A stretch of 64,000 nucleotides of DNA from an uncultured Muribaculaceae bacterium (lineage in GTDB: Bacteria; Bacteroidota; Bacteroidia; Bacteroidales; Muribaculaceae), in contig CAJTNN010000002.1 in the NCBI GenBank assembly GCA_910577585.1, positions 100,976 to 164,975 on the forward strand, given 5' to 3'. Shown here one piece after another: positions 18,996-28,492 of this stretch. The translations under genes and the position numbers were made by a program. Below the pieces are notes generated by a model that made no database searches, was not told the origin of the DNA, and was given only the letters and a program-made list of their open reading frames with translations. Position 1 is the stretch's first letter; each line of letters begins with the position of its first letter.

Positions 18996-20537
18996 ATGAA
19001 CACTGCAATTTGGATAATAATAGTTCTTGCAGCCGTGGCTGTCGGCTACTTCGTGGCCGCATATCTGAGCAAACACCAGGCTCAGTCAAGAGCTAACGTA
19101 ATTGTCGACGAGGCCTCGCGCGAGGCAGAGGTCATCAAGGAGAAGGCTCTGCTCAAAGCCCGCGAGGAGGAGATGAAAATCGTGGGCGATGCCGAGCGCA
19201 ACGCCTCAAGCCGTCTGGCAAAGGTGCAAAGCTCGGAGGCCCGCGCCAAACAACGCGAAATCCAGCTCAACCAGCAACAAGGCGACCTCAACCGCCGCAA
19301 GAAGGAACTCGACTCACGCTCATCGGCCCTCGAGGCTAAGGAGCAGGTCGTGGAGAGCCGCCATCAGGAACTCGACCATCTCGTCAGAGAGGCGCGCACC
19401 GAACTGGAGCGCATCTCAGGCCTGTCAGTAGATGAAGCACGCGAAAAACTCGTGGAGTCGCTCAAGGATGAGGCCAAGACCCAGGCAGCCGGCTACATCA
19501 ACGACATCATCGATGATGCCAAGATGACCGCCACCAAAGAGGCCAAGCGCATCGTCATCCAGTCTATTCAGCGCGTGGCCACCGAGACGGCAATCGAGAA
19601 CTCTGTGACCGTATTCCATATCGACAACGACGAGATCAAGGGTCGCATCATCGGCCGCGAGGGCCGCAACATCCGTGCCCTCGAAGCCGCCACCGGCATA
19701 GAGATTATCGTCGATGATACCCCTGAGGCTATCGTGCTTTCAGGCTTCGACCCGGTGCGCCGCGAAATCGCTCGCCTGGCCCTGCACCAGCTTGTGGTCG
19801 ACGGACGCATCCATCCCGCCCGTATCGAAGAGGTAGTGGCAAAGGTGCGCCGTCAGGTCGAGGAGGAGATCATCGAGACCGGCAAACGCACAGCCATCGA
19901 CCTCGGCATACATGGTCTGCATCCCGAACTCATCAGAATGGTCGGCAAGATGAAGTACCGCTCATCGTATGGCCAGAACCTGCTGCAACATGCCCGCGAG
20001 ACTGCCAACCTCTGCGCTGTCATGGCCTCTGAACTCGGTCTCAATCCGAAGAAGGCTCGCCGCGCCGGACTGCTGCATGACATCGGCAAGGTGCCCGACG
20101 ACGAGCCGGAACTCCCCCACGCTGTGCTGGGCATGAAGCTGGCCGAGAAGTATAAGGAGAAACCCGAAATCTGCAACGCCATCGGTGCCCACCACGATGA
20201 AGTGGAGATGACTTCGCTCATTGCTCCGATCGTGCAGGTCTGCGATGCCATCTCAGGTGCTCGCCCGGGTGTGCGCCGCGAGATTGTGGAGGCATACATC
20301 AAGCGCCTCAACGATCTTGAGCAGCTGGCTCTCTCATATCCCGGCGTCATAAAGACCTATGCCATCCAGGCCGGACGTGAGCTCCGCGTGATTGTGGGTG
20401 CTGACAAAATCACTGATGAGGAGACCGAGAAGCTCTCGGGCGAAATCGCCAAGAAGATCCAGGATGAGATGACTTATCCCGGACAGGTCAAAATCACCGT
20501 CATTCGTGAAACCCGCGCCGTGGCATTCGCAAAATAA
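18996..20537 (+). CDS. rny: Ribonuclease Y
   Basis: The 513-residue protein has one N-terminal membrane helix ([20 protein letters not shown]), a long coiled coil to about residue 200, a KH domain ([20 protein letters not shown]) and an HD domain ([11 protein letters not shown], then GAHHDEVE). RNase Y is a membrane-bound endonuclease that starts mRNA decay. Length and order match the family. It is followed after 12 bases by the PSP1-domain gene, so the two are likely co-transcribed. In Firmicutes a PSP1-domain protein (RicT/YaaT) modulates RNase Y, which makes this pairing suggestive. Confidence 0.96.
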   Translation: MNTAIWIIIVLAAVAVGYFVAAYLSKHQAQSRANVIVDEASREAEVIKEKALLKAREEEMKIVGDAERNASSRLAKVQSSEARAKQREIQLNQQQGDLNRRKKELDSRSSALEAKEQVVESRHQELDHLVREARTELERISGLSVDEAREKLVESLKDEAKTQAAGYINDIIDDAKMTATKEAKRIVIQSIQRVATETAIENSVTVFHIDNDEIKGRIIGREGRNIRALEAATGIEIIVDDTPEAIVLSGFDPVRREIARLALHQLVVDGRIHPARIEEVVAKVRRQVEEEIIETGKRTAIDLGIHGLHPELIRMVGKMKYRSSYGQNLLQHARETANLCAVMASELGLNPKKARRAGLLHDIGKVPDDEPELPHAVLGMKLAEKYKEKPEICNAIGAHHDEVEMTSLIAPIVQVCDAISGARPGVRREIVEAYIKRLNDLEQLALSYPGVIKTYAIQAGRELRVIVGADKITDEETEKLSGEIAKKIQDEMTYPGQVKITVIRETRAVAFAK

Positions 20538-20549
20538 GAGAGGCCTGCA

Positions 20550-21974
20550 ATGAAGAACGAAAAAATCAATCTTCGCGGCACTCTTCACGTCACCGATTGG
20601 CTCTCAGGAATACGCTACACCCCGGCCGAGGAGGAGACTGAAATCGTGCAGGTGCTATTCAAAAACACCCGCTCGGCTTTCTACCGCAATCCTGACCGTA
20701 TACCGCTCCGAAAGGGTGATTGGGTGGCCGTGGAGGCTTCGCCGGGGCACGACATCGGCCAGGTGATGCTCACCGGTCCGCTCGTGCGCCTGCAGATGAA
20801 GAAGGCCAACGTGACCCCCGATTCTGAAATCAAGCGAATCTTCCGCAAGGCCTCTGAAGCCGATATGCAGAAGTTTCGCGATGCGCGCGACCGCGAGCAC
20901 ACCACCATGATCCGTTCGCGCCAGATAGCCGCCGATCTTAACCTGAATATGAAGATTGGTGATGTCGAGTTTCAGGGCGACGGGGCAAAGGCCATTTTCT
21001 ACTATATCGCCGACGAACGCGTAGACTTCCGCAAGCTGATCCGCATTCTTGCCGACACATTCAAGATCCGCATCGAGATGAAGCAGATCGGCGCGCGCCA
21101 GGAGGCCGGCAGAATCGGTGGCATCGGACCCTGTGGCCGACCACTCTGCTGCTCGTCGTGGATGTCGAAGTTTGTGTCGGTCGGCACCGGTGCGGCCCGC
21201 ATTCAGGACCTGTCGATGAATCCGCAGAAACTCGCCGGACAATGCGCGAAGCTGAAATGCTGCCTCAATTTCGAGACTGACGCATATGCCGAAGCTGCCA
21301 AACAGATGCCCCCGAAGGATGCTGTGCTTCTGACCCAGGATGCGGAGTTCTATCAGTTCAAGGCCGATATCCTCGCCCGCACTATCACTTATTCTACCGA
21401 TAAGCATATCGCCGCGAATCTCGTCACTATTCCGGCCTCGCGCGCATTCGAGATTATCGCCCTCAACAAGCAGGGTGTGAAGGTCGAACAGCTTGAGACC
21501 GAAAAGCCGAAAGAGACACCGCAGAAGGAATATGTGGAACTCGTAGGTCAGGATTCGCTCACCCGCTTCGATAAGTCGGGCAAAAAGAAGAAACGCCGCA
21601 ACGCCAAGGCCACTCCCGCCGAACCGCGCCAGGAGAAACCGCAGAAAGCCCCCGAACGCAATCAGGAGAAAGGGGCTGAGAAGAGCGCCGAGCGACCCGA
21701 GCGCCAGCGACGCGCGGACCGCAAACCCGACAACCGCAAGGAGCGCCGACCTGAGCAGCGTGCTGAACAACGACATGAGAATCGGCAGGAGCAGCGGCAG
21801 GAGCGGCAGGAGCGGCAGGAGCAGCGGCAGGAACGGCAGCATCCTCGCCGGCAGCGCGAAAATCGCCCGAATTCCGAGCCCGCTCAGAAACCGCGCGACA
21901 ACAAGCGACCGCCTCGACGCGACAACCGTCAGACCCGCAAGCCCGACAATGCGGCGAAAAAAGGTGAAGAGTAA
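20550..21974 (+). CDS. PSP1-domain protein (RicT/YaaT-like)
   Basis: The 474-residue protein has a PSP1 domain in residues 30-290. Its cysteine-rich hallmark GPCGRPLCCSSW is followed by SMNPQKLAGQCAKLKCCLNF, which in the Firmicutes protein binds iron-sulphur clusters as part of the Ric complex. From about residue 345 a long low-complexity tail follows, rich in Arg, Gln, Glu and Lys, with degenerate repeats of RQERQEQ type encoded by near-exact DNA repeats (about 21780-21840). The tail is probably disordered and may bind RNA. It lies between rny and gldH. Confidence 0.88.
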   Translation: MKNEKINLRGTLHVTDWLSGIRYTPAEEETEIVQVLFKNTRSAFYRNPDRIPLRKGDWVAVEASPGHDIGQVMLTGPLVRLQMKKANVTPDSEIKRIFRKASEADMQKFRDARDREHTTMIRSRQIAADLNLNMKIGDVEFQGDGAKAIFYYIADERVDFRKLIRILADTFKIRIEMKQIGARQEAGRIGGIGPCGRPLCCSSWMSKFVSVGTGAARIQDLSMNPQKLAGQCAKLKCCLNFETDAYAEAAKQMPPKDAVLLTQDAEFYQFKADILARTITYSTDKHIAANLVTIPASRAFEIIALNKQGVKVEQLETEKPKETPQKEYVELVGQDSLTRFDKSGKKKKRRNAKATPAEPRQEKPQKAPERNQEKGAEKSAERPERQRRADRKPDNRKERRPEQRAEQRHENRQEQRQERQERQEQRQERQHPRRQRENRPNSEPAQKPRDNKRPPRRDNRQTRKPDNAAKKGEE

Positions 21975-21997
21975 CCCCTTGACCGAAAATATTATCT

Positions 21998-22597
21998 GTG
22001 ATGAATCAAAAATTCATTGACATCCCGAATCTGAATAAATCTATATTGAAAGCCGCATCCTCTCTGGTGATGCGGCTTTCAATAATATCCGCCTGTGCTT
22101 TGGCTGGAGCTACGCTCTGCAGCTGCGACAAGTCGATTGCATGGTCGGAGTCGCTGACCCTCCCCAAAGAGGGATGGGATAGCTCTGCACCGGCTGACTT
22201 CAATATCGATCCGGCTGCATATGCGCGTCCGCAGGGACATAGCCGGTTTGCCGAAGCCACCAACCGCGCCATCGGCGACACGCTGCCCCGGCTTAACGGC
22301 GTCTTCACGGCCACACTCTCACTGCGCTACACCGATGAGTGCCCACTCCGCGAAGTGCGCCTGCAGATTGAGCGGGCCTCGCTGCGCGATGAGATTCATA
22401 CTGACACCATCGCCATGCCCCTCTACGATGACCGCGGTCATAATCTTGGCCGAGGCCGATTCGGCATCTATGAGACCTCCGCCCGACTTCCACGTCCATT
22501 ACGCGTCAACGAGGGCACCATCCTCTCCGTCACCCCCATAGGGATACCCTCACCCACCCCAGGCCTGGCATCCATCACCCTGACACTTAACCGTTGA
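21998..22597 (+). CDS. gldH: GldH-family gliding-motility lipoprotein
   Basis: The 199-residue protein has a signal peptide and lipobox (GATLCSCDKS, Cys at about residue 42-44), then a single beta-rich domain. Landmarks are WSESLTLPKEGWDSSAPADF, CPLREVRLQIER, DTIAMPLYDDRGHNLGRGRFGIYE and LSVTPIGIPSPTPGLASITL. These match the GldH family, which is needed for gliding in Flavobacterium and kept in non-gliding Bacteroidales. An ATG at 22010 or later could also be used, since the N-terminus before the hydrophobic stretch is long. Confidence 0.82.
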   Translation: MMNQKFIDIPNLNKSILKAASSLVMRLSIISACALAGATLCSCDKSIAWSESLTLPKEGWDSSAPADFNIDPAAYARPQGHSRFAEATNRAIGDTLPRLNGVFTATLSLRYTDECPLREVRLQIERASLRDEIHTDTIAMPLYDDRGHNLGRGRFGIYETSARLPRPLRVNEGTILSVTPIGIPSPTPGLASITLTLNR

Positions 22598-22644
22598 CAT
22601 CGCTACGCATCTCCAGGCCTATAAGTTTGTCTAACGATGCACAT

Positions 22645-22706
22645 ATTTGCATACATTTATAGCTAAATTTGCATACATTTATAGCTAAATTTGCATACAT
22701 GTATAC
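22645..22706. repeat. Direct 22-bp repeats downstream of gldH
   Basis: Two identical 22-base units (22645-22666, 22667-22688), each starting ATTTGCATAC and ending TATAGCTAA, and a partial third unit (22689-22706). The units contain TAAATTTG, but the spacing does not fit a complete promoter. Confidence 0.85.
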
Positions 22707-22736
22707 AAAAAAAAAGACCGCCGGCGGCGGATCTTT
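22707..22736 (-). terminator. Terminator of the small minus-strand gene
   Basis: Read on the minus strand, AAAGATCCGCC pairs with GGCGGTCTTT (one bulge, tight loop), and the stem is followed by an uninterrupted U-run (A-run 22707-22715 on the plus strand). Confidence 0.8.
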
Positions 22737-22865
22737 ACAATCTTGTTTTTCTATAATTTTGGGTTAATTTTCTCTCAGAATCAGCTTGATTCAAGCAAGT
22801 CAGGAGAGTTGAATGTTCTCTAAGACCCGGTTGATATCATCCGATCTGTGAGGCGGGGCGAGAAG

Positions 22866-22934
22866 TTACTTCTCGTAGGCCTCTGCGGCTGTGTGGAAAT
22901 ACCAGAGAGCCATCTTTTTCATCATGTTCTTCAT
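22866..22934 (-). CDS. 22-residue basic/aromatic small protein
   Basis: A short frame begins MKNMMKKMALWYF and ends TAAEAYEK before TAA. It has its own promoter about 140 bases upstream and a terminator about 130 bases downstream, all on the minus strand, which is why I believe it is expressed. It starts with a lysine-rich amphipathic segment and carries an aromatic patch (WYFH), as expected of a small membrane-associated peptide. The upstream leader can form a GC-rich hairpin (GCTCCGGCTTGCGCCGG region, 22971-22987). The function is unknown. Confidence 0.6.
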   Translation of the reverse strand: MKNMMKKMALWYFHTAAEAYEK

Positions 22935-23075
22935 AAGTCAAAAGCTTTAATAGTTAATTTATTTAGCCAAGCTCCGGCTTGCGCCGGATATTGCGTTTTA
23001 TATGCGGCTCTTGCAGCGGTAGTTGCGCCGGGGCCGGAGCCTTGTTCGTAATCGAACTACATCTCTAAAACATTG

Positions 23076-23106
23076 CAAAGTTATAAAAAGTTCGTGAACC
23101 CTGCAA
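23076..23106 (-). promoter_or_regulatory. Promoter of the small minus-strand gene
   Basis: On the minus strand: TTG (23106-23104), a 20-bp spacer and TAACTTTG (23083-23076). Start of transcription is expected near 23070. Confidence 0.8.
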
Positions 23107-23232
23107 TAAAAGTATGTTATAAAACATATTTTTACAACACACCAACATGCCGCACGAAGCTTTGCAGCCCATTCATAATCGACTGATTATTACAGTACAT
23201 ACATACTTTTTAAACTTATCAACCCACCTGAG

Positions 23233-23263
23233 TTGCAAGTTTATATAAATTTCACTAATTTTG
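23233..23263 (+). promoter_or_regulatory. Promoter of the CBM26-like protein gene
   Basis: TTG (23233-23235), a 20-bp spacer and TAATTTTG (23256-23263). The predicted leader is about 105 bases. Together with the minus-strand promoter at 23076 it makes a divergent pair. Confidence 0.8.
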
Positions 23264-23376
23264 AACTGTAAATACTTCCATAATCCACCCGTTGTGACCA
23301 TCGACTGACTGCTAACGGCCCTATGCCGCTTAATCCGTCGGTGAATGAGGGTGTCCATGACTTAACTCAATCTTAC

Positions 23377-25011
23377 ATGTTTTTCAAGTACTTACTGACT
23401 TCTGCGGCAATCACTGCTTCGATTGTCGCCATGGGTGCTGACGATGTGGAGTCGCGCGCCTACTTCTCTACTAACGCCGGCGATGCTGTGGGCAAAGCTG
23501 CCACCATCACCATCGATGGCGAGTTTGATGATTGGTCTGAAGATATGATGATCGCCACTTGCGGCGCCAACGACATGGCCAACGCCTTCCACGGCAGCCA
23601 TGAGAACTGTCTGATTGACCTCTACGCACTTTTCGCCGCTTGGGACGACGATAACCTCTATATCGCATGGCAGTGCGTCAACACCGGCGACACCTGGGCT
23701 CGCCCTGGCGACGGCCCCTTGACCGACGGCGGCCGCATCGGCGATGTGCCGATGATTGTCAGCCTGAGCGTCAATCCTGAATCAACTCCCATGACTGGCC
23801 GACTCGACAACGGCAACTGCATCTGGCGTGACAACAACGAATGCGGCGTCACTTTCGGCAGCCACGTCGATCATATCCTCTATATGAGCGCCAAGCCCAA
23901 CCAGGGCGCACCCGCCATGTTTACCGCAGCTTCTGCCGATGGCTCCACCAACTATGGCTCTGCCTGCACCCTCTTCAGCGCAGCAGGCATAAAGTATGCC
24001 GTGAAGTATGGCTTCCTCCCCTCTCACCTCTGGCGTCAGCGCACCGCTGCCGATTGGGCCGATGCCACTACGCTTATCTCCGACCCGTCGATTGTCAACA
24101 ATATCTATGATGCCGATAACTACGACAATCTCATGGCAGGCCCCGTAGAAGGCCTCAAGGAGCACGACACCGAGTTCGACACTTTCTATGAGCTCTCTAT
24201 TCCCCTCAAGGCGCTGGGTATTACAAGAGAATGGCTTGAGAACAATGGTGTCGGCGTGCGTGTGATCGGCTCGCGCGGCGAATCCGGACTCGATTGCTGC
24301 CCCTTCGACCCCTCGATGGTCGACAACGTGTTTGAGGAGTATGCCAAGGATAACTCTACCACTCACGAGAAGGATGACATCGACCTCATCACCTATCGTC
24401 TGGCCGATGTGGCAAAGATACGCACCGGTGTGGTAGATCCGCTCCCCGACCCGACTCCCGATCCCACCCCTGACCCGACTCCCGATCCGACTCCCGGCGG
24501 TGACGATGAATTCACCACAGGCGCCTACAACGCCTATCTGCCGGTGAGCGCCACAACATGGAATCCCGTCTACGCCTATGTCTGGGATGCCGGCAACGGC
24601 AACTTCCAATTTACCGGCACATGGCCCGGAACTGCCATGACCAAGATCTCATACAAAGGAAATGAATACTGGCAAATCAGCTTCTCGGCTGCCACAGCGC
24701 CCGTAAAACCGATGATTATCTTCAGCGGCAGTGGTCAGACCGATGACCTGGAGTTTGTGAACAATGCAATCTACACGCTCACCGGACCCACCAACGAACG
24801 CATCGACATCTCCACAGGCGTAGCCGAGGCCCCCATAGAAATGAACGCTCTGCAGGTATCAGGGCGCACCATACGTGCCAACGGCCATATCGAGGTATTC
24901 AATCTCCAGGGCATTCGTGTGGCAAATGGCTCAGATGAGGTGCTGCTCCCCGCTGCCGGCACTTATGTAGTGGCCACGGAGAAGGCTACTGCCAAGGTGC
25001 TCTGCCACTAA
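23377..25011 (+). CDS. Secreted CBM26-like starch-binding surface protein
   Basis: From the ATG at 23377 the product has about 544 residues and a signal peptide (MFFKYLLTSAAITASIVAMG). Residues 35-340 look like a DOMON/CBM9-like beta-sandwich, with IDGEFDDWSED, DDNLYIAWQC and repeated aromatic strands. A PDPTPDPTPDPTPDPTPGG linker follows, then a domain with YVWDAGNGNFQFTGTWPGTA and YWQISFSA, the pattern of starch-binding CBM26 modules. A type IX-like tail (EVFNLQGIRVANG, then AGTYVVATEKATAKVLCH) ends it. It probably binds a starch-like glycan at the cell surface. No SusC/D pair is next to it. The frame opens at 23323, but that start has no signal peptide. Confidence 0.75.
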   Translation: MFFKYLLTSAAITASIVAMGADDVESRAYFSTNAGDAVGKAATITIDGEFDDWSEDMMIATCGANDMANAFHGSHENCLIDLYALFAAWDDDNLYIAWQCVNTGDTWARPGDGPLTDGGRIGDVPMIVSLSVNPESTPMTGRLDNGNCIWRDNNECGVTFGSHVDHILYMSAKPNQGAPAMFTAASADGSTNYGSACTLFSAAGIKYAVKYGFLPSHLWRQRTAADWADATTLISDPSIVNNIYDADNYDNLMAGPVEGLKEHDTEFDTFYELSIPLKALGITREWLENNGVGVRVIGSRGESGLDCCPFDPSMVDNVFEEYAKDNSTTHEKDDIDLITYRLADVAKIRTGVVDPLPDPTPDPTPDPTPDPTPGGDDEFTTGAYNAYLPVSATTWNPVYAYVWDAGNGNFQFTGTWPGTAMTKISYKGNEYWQISFSAATAPVKPMIIFSGSGQTDDLEFVNNAIYTLTGPTNERIDISTGVAEAPIEMNALQVSGRTIRANGHIEVFNLQGIRVANGSDEVLLPAAGTYVVATEKATAKVLCH

Positions 25012-25086
25012 ATCTCATTCTCCATATCTAAGCCTTGATTTCACAAGTATAGGCAGCCAAATGGCCTAAAGACCATACCCAACCAT

Positions 25087-25130
25087 AATCTCCGCAAAGA
25101 TTCATCGCAATCTTTGCGGAGATTACTTTA
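25087..25130 (+). terminator. Strong terminator after the CBM26-like gene
   Basis: Perfect 16-bp arms AATCTCCGCAAAGATT (25087-25102) and AATCTTTGCGGAGATT (25109-25124) are followed by ACTTTAT. Confidence 0.85.
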
Positions 25131-25254
25131 TGCTATCGGCACTCTCAGACGACTGAGGCCTCATCACTCTATGCTCGCGCTAAGCCCCGCCACTCAACCA
25201 TAAAGACTTTTTAAGCGTTGTTAAAAATAAGAAAACACATAAAATATAGATATT

Positions 25255-25815
25255 ATGGCATTTATTAAAAATGGTCTTACCCGCTATTGGTGGATTCCGA
25301 TGCTCACCGGCATCATCGCTATCGGACTCGGCATATGGGCTTTGTCATCACCCGTAACCTCCATACCCTTCCTGGCATATACGTTTGCCGCGCTGATTTG
25401 TGTGGCGGGTGTATGCAATCTTGCTTTTGTAGCCTTCAATGGCCGACGTGCCCCCAACTGGGGTTGGGCGTTGGCTCTTGGATTGCTCGATATGATTGCG
25501 GGCATATGGATGTTGTCGCTCCCTGAAGAGGAGCTGGCTGTGACATTCATCATCGTGCTGGGCATATGGCTGCTCTGTGTGGCCATCAATGCAATCTGCG
25601 AGACTTTCGTGCTCAGCAGCGCTTCGGTATGGTGGACTATTTTCGCTGTCATCATGCTCGTGGCAACTATTTATTTCGCCATCATGTTCCTCTCTTCGCC
25701 GCTCACAATGGCAGTAGCCGGATGGCTCTATCTCGGCATATCGCTGATTGCTTTCGGAGCGTTCAGAATCTCAGTCTCATGCCGGCTCCACCAGCTTAAC
25801 AAGGCTTTCAGATAA
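25255..25815 (+). CDS. HdeD/DUF308-family membrane protein
   Basis: The 186-residue protein has six hydrophobic helices in pairs (for example WWIPMLTGIIAIGLGIWALS, FLAYTFAALICVAGVCNLAF, WALALGLLDMIAGIWMLSLP). It shows the internal repeat typical of HdeD-type proteins (G-x-x-x-I-x-x-G-I-W). E. coli HdeD is an acid-resistance inner-membrane protein, but most homologues are uncharacterised. It is a monocistronic gene between two terminators. Confidence 0.85.
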   Translation: MAFIKNGLTRYWWIPMLTGIIAIGLGIWALSSPVTSIPFLAYTFAALICVAGVCNLAFVAFNGRRAPNWGWALALGLLDMIAGIWMLSLPEEELAVTFIIVLGIWLLCVAINAICETFVLSSASVWWTIFAVIMLVATIYFAIMFLSSPLTMAVAGWLYLGISLIAFGAFRISVSCRLHQLNKAFR

Positions 25816-25868
25816 GCCTTCGATTAAGTAAGTATCTGAGCTACAACACTTGGCTACAACTCACATCT

Positions 25869-25915
25869 AAAATGCGTTCTTCTGCGGAATAAACCTCGCC
25901 GGAGAACGCATTTTT
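25869..25915 (+). terminator. Terminator after the HdeD-like gene
   Basis: AAAATGCGTTCT (25869-25880) and AGAACGCATTTT (25903-25914) pair over 22 bases, and TTTAT follows. A partial tip of the AAGTATC repeat family lies just upstream (AAGTAAGTATCTGAG, near 25827). Confidence 0.8.
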
Positions 25916-26037
25916 ATCATTAATGACAATAATCACATTCGATTGCCACTACAACTCACATATTACAATAAGAAATGCTATATAATCAGCATAAATTGCA
26001 AAGTTTTAATGAAATTTCAAAATTTTCTGCGTAAAAA

Positions 26038-26069
26038 TTTGCACATTCTGTTGATAATAATTAACTTTG
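26038..26069 (+). promoter_or_regulatory. Promoter of the helical-repeat protein gene
   Basis: TTTG (26038-26041), a 20-bp spacer and TAACTTTG (26062-26069). The leader is about 120 bases and holds no clear stem-loop. Confidence 0.8.
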
Positions 26070-26193
26070 AGCGTCATCATGAACTTTGCATCATGAAGCA
26101 ACCCTACAAAATGCTTACTTCGAAGCCTCATCGGCTTCATTATACACTGATGCCACGATGTAAGTATCTTTTCTAACCTTTCAGTTTCCGACC

Positions 26194-27735
26194 ATGACTA
26201 TCTCTGAAATCAACAGTCTCCGACGCGATGGACACCCGGATGAAGCATACGCTGAATGCAGAAAGCTCCTCGACCTCAACCCTGCCGACCGCTACTCGCG
26301 TGTAGCGATGGCATGGTGCCTCAAGACTTTGGCTGAAAAGGCTGCGGCCGAAAAGAATCCCGCTCGATTCATTGAAGTAATGGGCGAACTTGAGCCGCTG
26401 CGCCTCGATGAAATCGACGAGGCCCAGATGGTGAACCGTTTCGCCTGGGATATCCGCACTCTTTTCGAGGCGCTGCGCAACCAACCCGACACGCTGCTTG
26501 ACACGGCCGACCGCATCTTTGCTACTCTGCGCAAGTTGCCTATGGCTCGCCCTGACCGGTACTACAGCATTCTGGCCGAAAGCTTCATGCGCGTCAAGGG
26601 GCGCCTGAGTGTGCCATGGATGCAGTTTACCGATTTCATGGAGTGGTATGGCTTTGAGAATCTACGTCCCCAGGATTACAACCGCGTGCAACTGAAGCAA
26701 TCGGGCCACACTCTTCCCTCGCTGGCCGAACGCCTGCATAGTGTATATTATAAGGTGTTGATGACTCACATCAAGGCCGGCACCATCGAGCCTCGCTTGA
26801 TGCTGGAGTTTATCGAGCGCCTGACACGCCTCAATGAGGAGCACCCCGAATATCAATACACCCTCTATCATAAGGCTCAGCTGCTCATGTCGGCCGGACA
26901 ACGTGAGGCGGCGCTCCAGGCCATTCTTCCATTCGTGAAGCGGAAACGCAATGAGTTCTGGATATGGGCTATGCTGGCCGAGCTGTCCGATACGCCCGAA
27001 ATGAGTCTGTCGTGCTGCTGCCGGGCGCTGAGCTGCCGTGCCGATGAGAAGTTTCTGGGCAAGGTACGGCTCAAGACTGCCCACCTCATGCATCAGGCCG
27101 GATTCAATGGCAATGCGCGCACAGAGATTCGCCTGCTGCATGAGCTCTACCACCACAATGGATGGCGCATACCAACTGAAGTAGTCGAAATGGTGCATCA
27201 GCCATGGTATCAAGCAGCCGAAGCGCCGGCCTCGAATTCAGACTTCTATGCCGCGCATCTCGAGCCATCTGAAGAATACCTCTTTACCGACACACCAGAG
27301 CAGGCGGTAATCATCACCCATTTCAATGCCGAGAAGAGCATCTACTCTTTCGTCACCGAATCACGCCGCCGCGGCTTCTTCTCCACACGCCAGATGCAGG
27401 CCAAATTCTATCCGCACCGCATCTATCATCTGCGCTTGGAGAATGAACTGCAGGAGGGTAAGATATCCAAAATATTGAGTCATCGTCCGGCACAGGATGT
27501 GACTCCTTATGAGGGGGTATTCTATCGCCGGGGATCGGGCAGATTGCGCTATCGCGAGGGGAACAGCTATGGATTTGTTGACGACGACATATTTGTCGAG
27601 AAGCAGCTGCTCACCCCCGAAATCATCAAGGATGCACGCGCCCACTTCACTGCCGTGATATCCTTCAACCCTCGCAAGGAATCATGGGGATGGAAAGCCA
27701 TCAATCTCGCCCCGGCTGAACCGGACCACGCGTAG
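26194..27735 (+). CDS. Helical-repeat (TPR-like) protein with small C-terminal OB-like domain
   Basis: The 513-residue protein starts with a TPR-like pair (EINSLRRDGHPDEAYAECRK, then NPADRYSRVAMAWCLKTLAE) and continues as alpha-helical repeats to about residue 360. A CRALSCRADEKFLGKVRL segment precedes a region with VIITHFNAEKSIYSFV. Around residues 395-480 short strands resembling an S1/cold-shock fold appear (FYPHRIYHLRLENE, GVFYRRGSGRLRYREGNSYGFVDDDIFVE). The layout suggests a scaffold with a nucleic-acid-binding end. I do not recognise the family with certainty, and it has no signal peptide. Confidence 0.75.
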   Translation: MTISEINSLRRDGHPDEAYAECRKLLDLNPADRYSRVAMAWCLKTLAEKAAAEKNPARFIEVMGELEPLRLDEIDEAQMVNRFAWDIRTLFEALRNQPDTLLDTADRIFATLRKLPMARPDRYYSILAESFMRVKGRLSVPWMQFTDFMEWYGFENLRPQDYNRVQLKQSGHTLPSLAERLHSVYYKVLMTHIKAGTIEPRLMLEFIERLTRLNEEHPEYQYTLYHKAQLLMSAGQREAALQAILPFVKRKRNEFWIWAMLAELSDTPEMSLSCCCRALSCRADEKFLGKVRLKTAHLMHQAGFNGNARTEIRLLHELYHHNGWRIPTEVVEMVHQPWYQAAEAPASNSDFYAAHLEPSEEYLFTDTPEQAVIITHFNAEKSIYSFVTESRRRGFFSTRQMQAKFYPHRIYHLRLENELQEGKISKILSHRPAQDVTPYEGVFYRRGSGRLRYREGNSYGFVDDDIFVEKQLLTPEIIKDARAHFTAVISFNPRKESWGWKAINLAPAEPDHA

Positions 27736-27845
27736 CGCCGCCACCCCCTACAGCATACGCTGACTGATGCTTATACGAATTGACGTGTATGAGCATTACC
27801 CCAATATTTTTAGGCAGATACACCTTTCGGATTCATAGGCAAGAG

Positions 27846-27880
27846 GGCCCTGACACGCAGTGATTGTGCGGGTCAGGGCC
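27846..27880. terminator. Bidirectional terminator between convergent genes
   Basis: GGCCCTGAC (27846-27854) and GTCAGGGCC (27872-27880) pair, with a further CGCA/TGCG pair inside. It lies between the plus-strand stop at 27735 and the minus-strand stop at 27935. Confidence 0.75.
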
Positions 27881-27934
27881 TATAACTTTTACAATTCTCG
27901 AAGTTGAGTTGTGACGTTGCGGATTAGTTATACG

Positions 27935-28492
27935 TCAGTTCATGTTGAAGGGTGTCATATGATAGCCGAGTGCATTGAGCTCCATCGCCATGCCGGCAAG
28001 ATAGAGCTGGTGCAGGGCGGCGATCCATGCGCCAAAGGCGGCTTCGGTGCCTGCCTCGAAATGTTCGCGGTTGAGCATCGAGTATACGCGCGAGGCACAT
28101 TCGGCCACAAGCCCCGACACCTTCTCGGCCGCCTCGCCTTTATAGCCGAGCACATCTTCAGTGACTGTCTCATCAAGGTTGTCGTAACCGCGTTTGTCGC
28201 GCAGGGCCGTATAGTAGTCGGTGCGCTTGGCATTGGCCTCCCAGTCAGTATCCCAGTAATAGGCCATCGCCATACCTACAAACATCATCCAACCCAGCGA
28301 CACCACCGGATATTCCTTAAACTCTCGGGCGCCGTCGGGGATGTAGCTACGGGCAATCTCACCCCATTTCTCCTCTACATCCGGACACTCGGGCACATGC
28401 TCATCCATTGCTCCCTTACTTACCAGGAAATTCTTCAGGTCGGCTCTGACCCTCTCTTCGAATTCCATCACACTCTTTTTGTCGTCGTTCAT
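27935..28492 (-). CDS. Hypothetical cytoplasmic protein, 185 residues
   Basis: The product begins MNDDKKSVMEFEERVRADLK, has no signal peptide and is helical throughout. The middle part has a hydrophobic, aromatic stretch (PVVSLGWMMFVGMAMAYYWD) that could be one membrane-dipping helix. Later parts alternate charged and small residues (GLVAECASRVYSMLNREHF). I recognise no catalytic motif and cannot name a family. It is alone on the minus strand and ends near a bidirectional terminator. Confidence 0.7.
   Translation of the reverse strand: MNDDKKSVMEFEERVRADLKNFLVSKGAMDEHVPECPDVEEKWGEIARSYIPDGAREFKEYPVVSLGWMMFVGMAMAYYWDTDWEANAKRTDYYTALRDKRGYDNLDETVTEDVLGYKGEAAEKVSGLVAECASRVYSMLNREHFEAGTEAAFGAWIAALHQLYLAGMAMELNALGYHMTPFNMN

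Noticed and set aside
20655..21842. 395-codon minus-strand frame
   Set aside because: It is the antisense shadow of the PSP1-domain gene and is Leu-rich because of the codon pattern.
22848..23051. 67-codon plus-strand frame
   Set aside because: It is antisense to the small minus-strand gene and its leader, with no plus-strand promoter.
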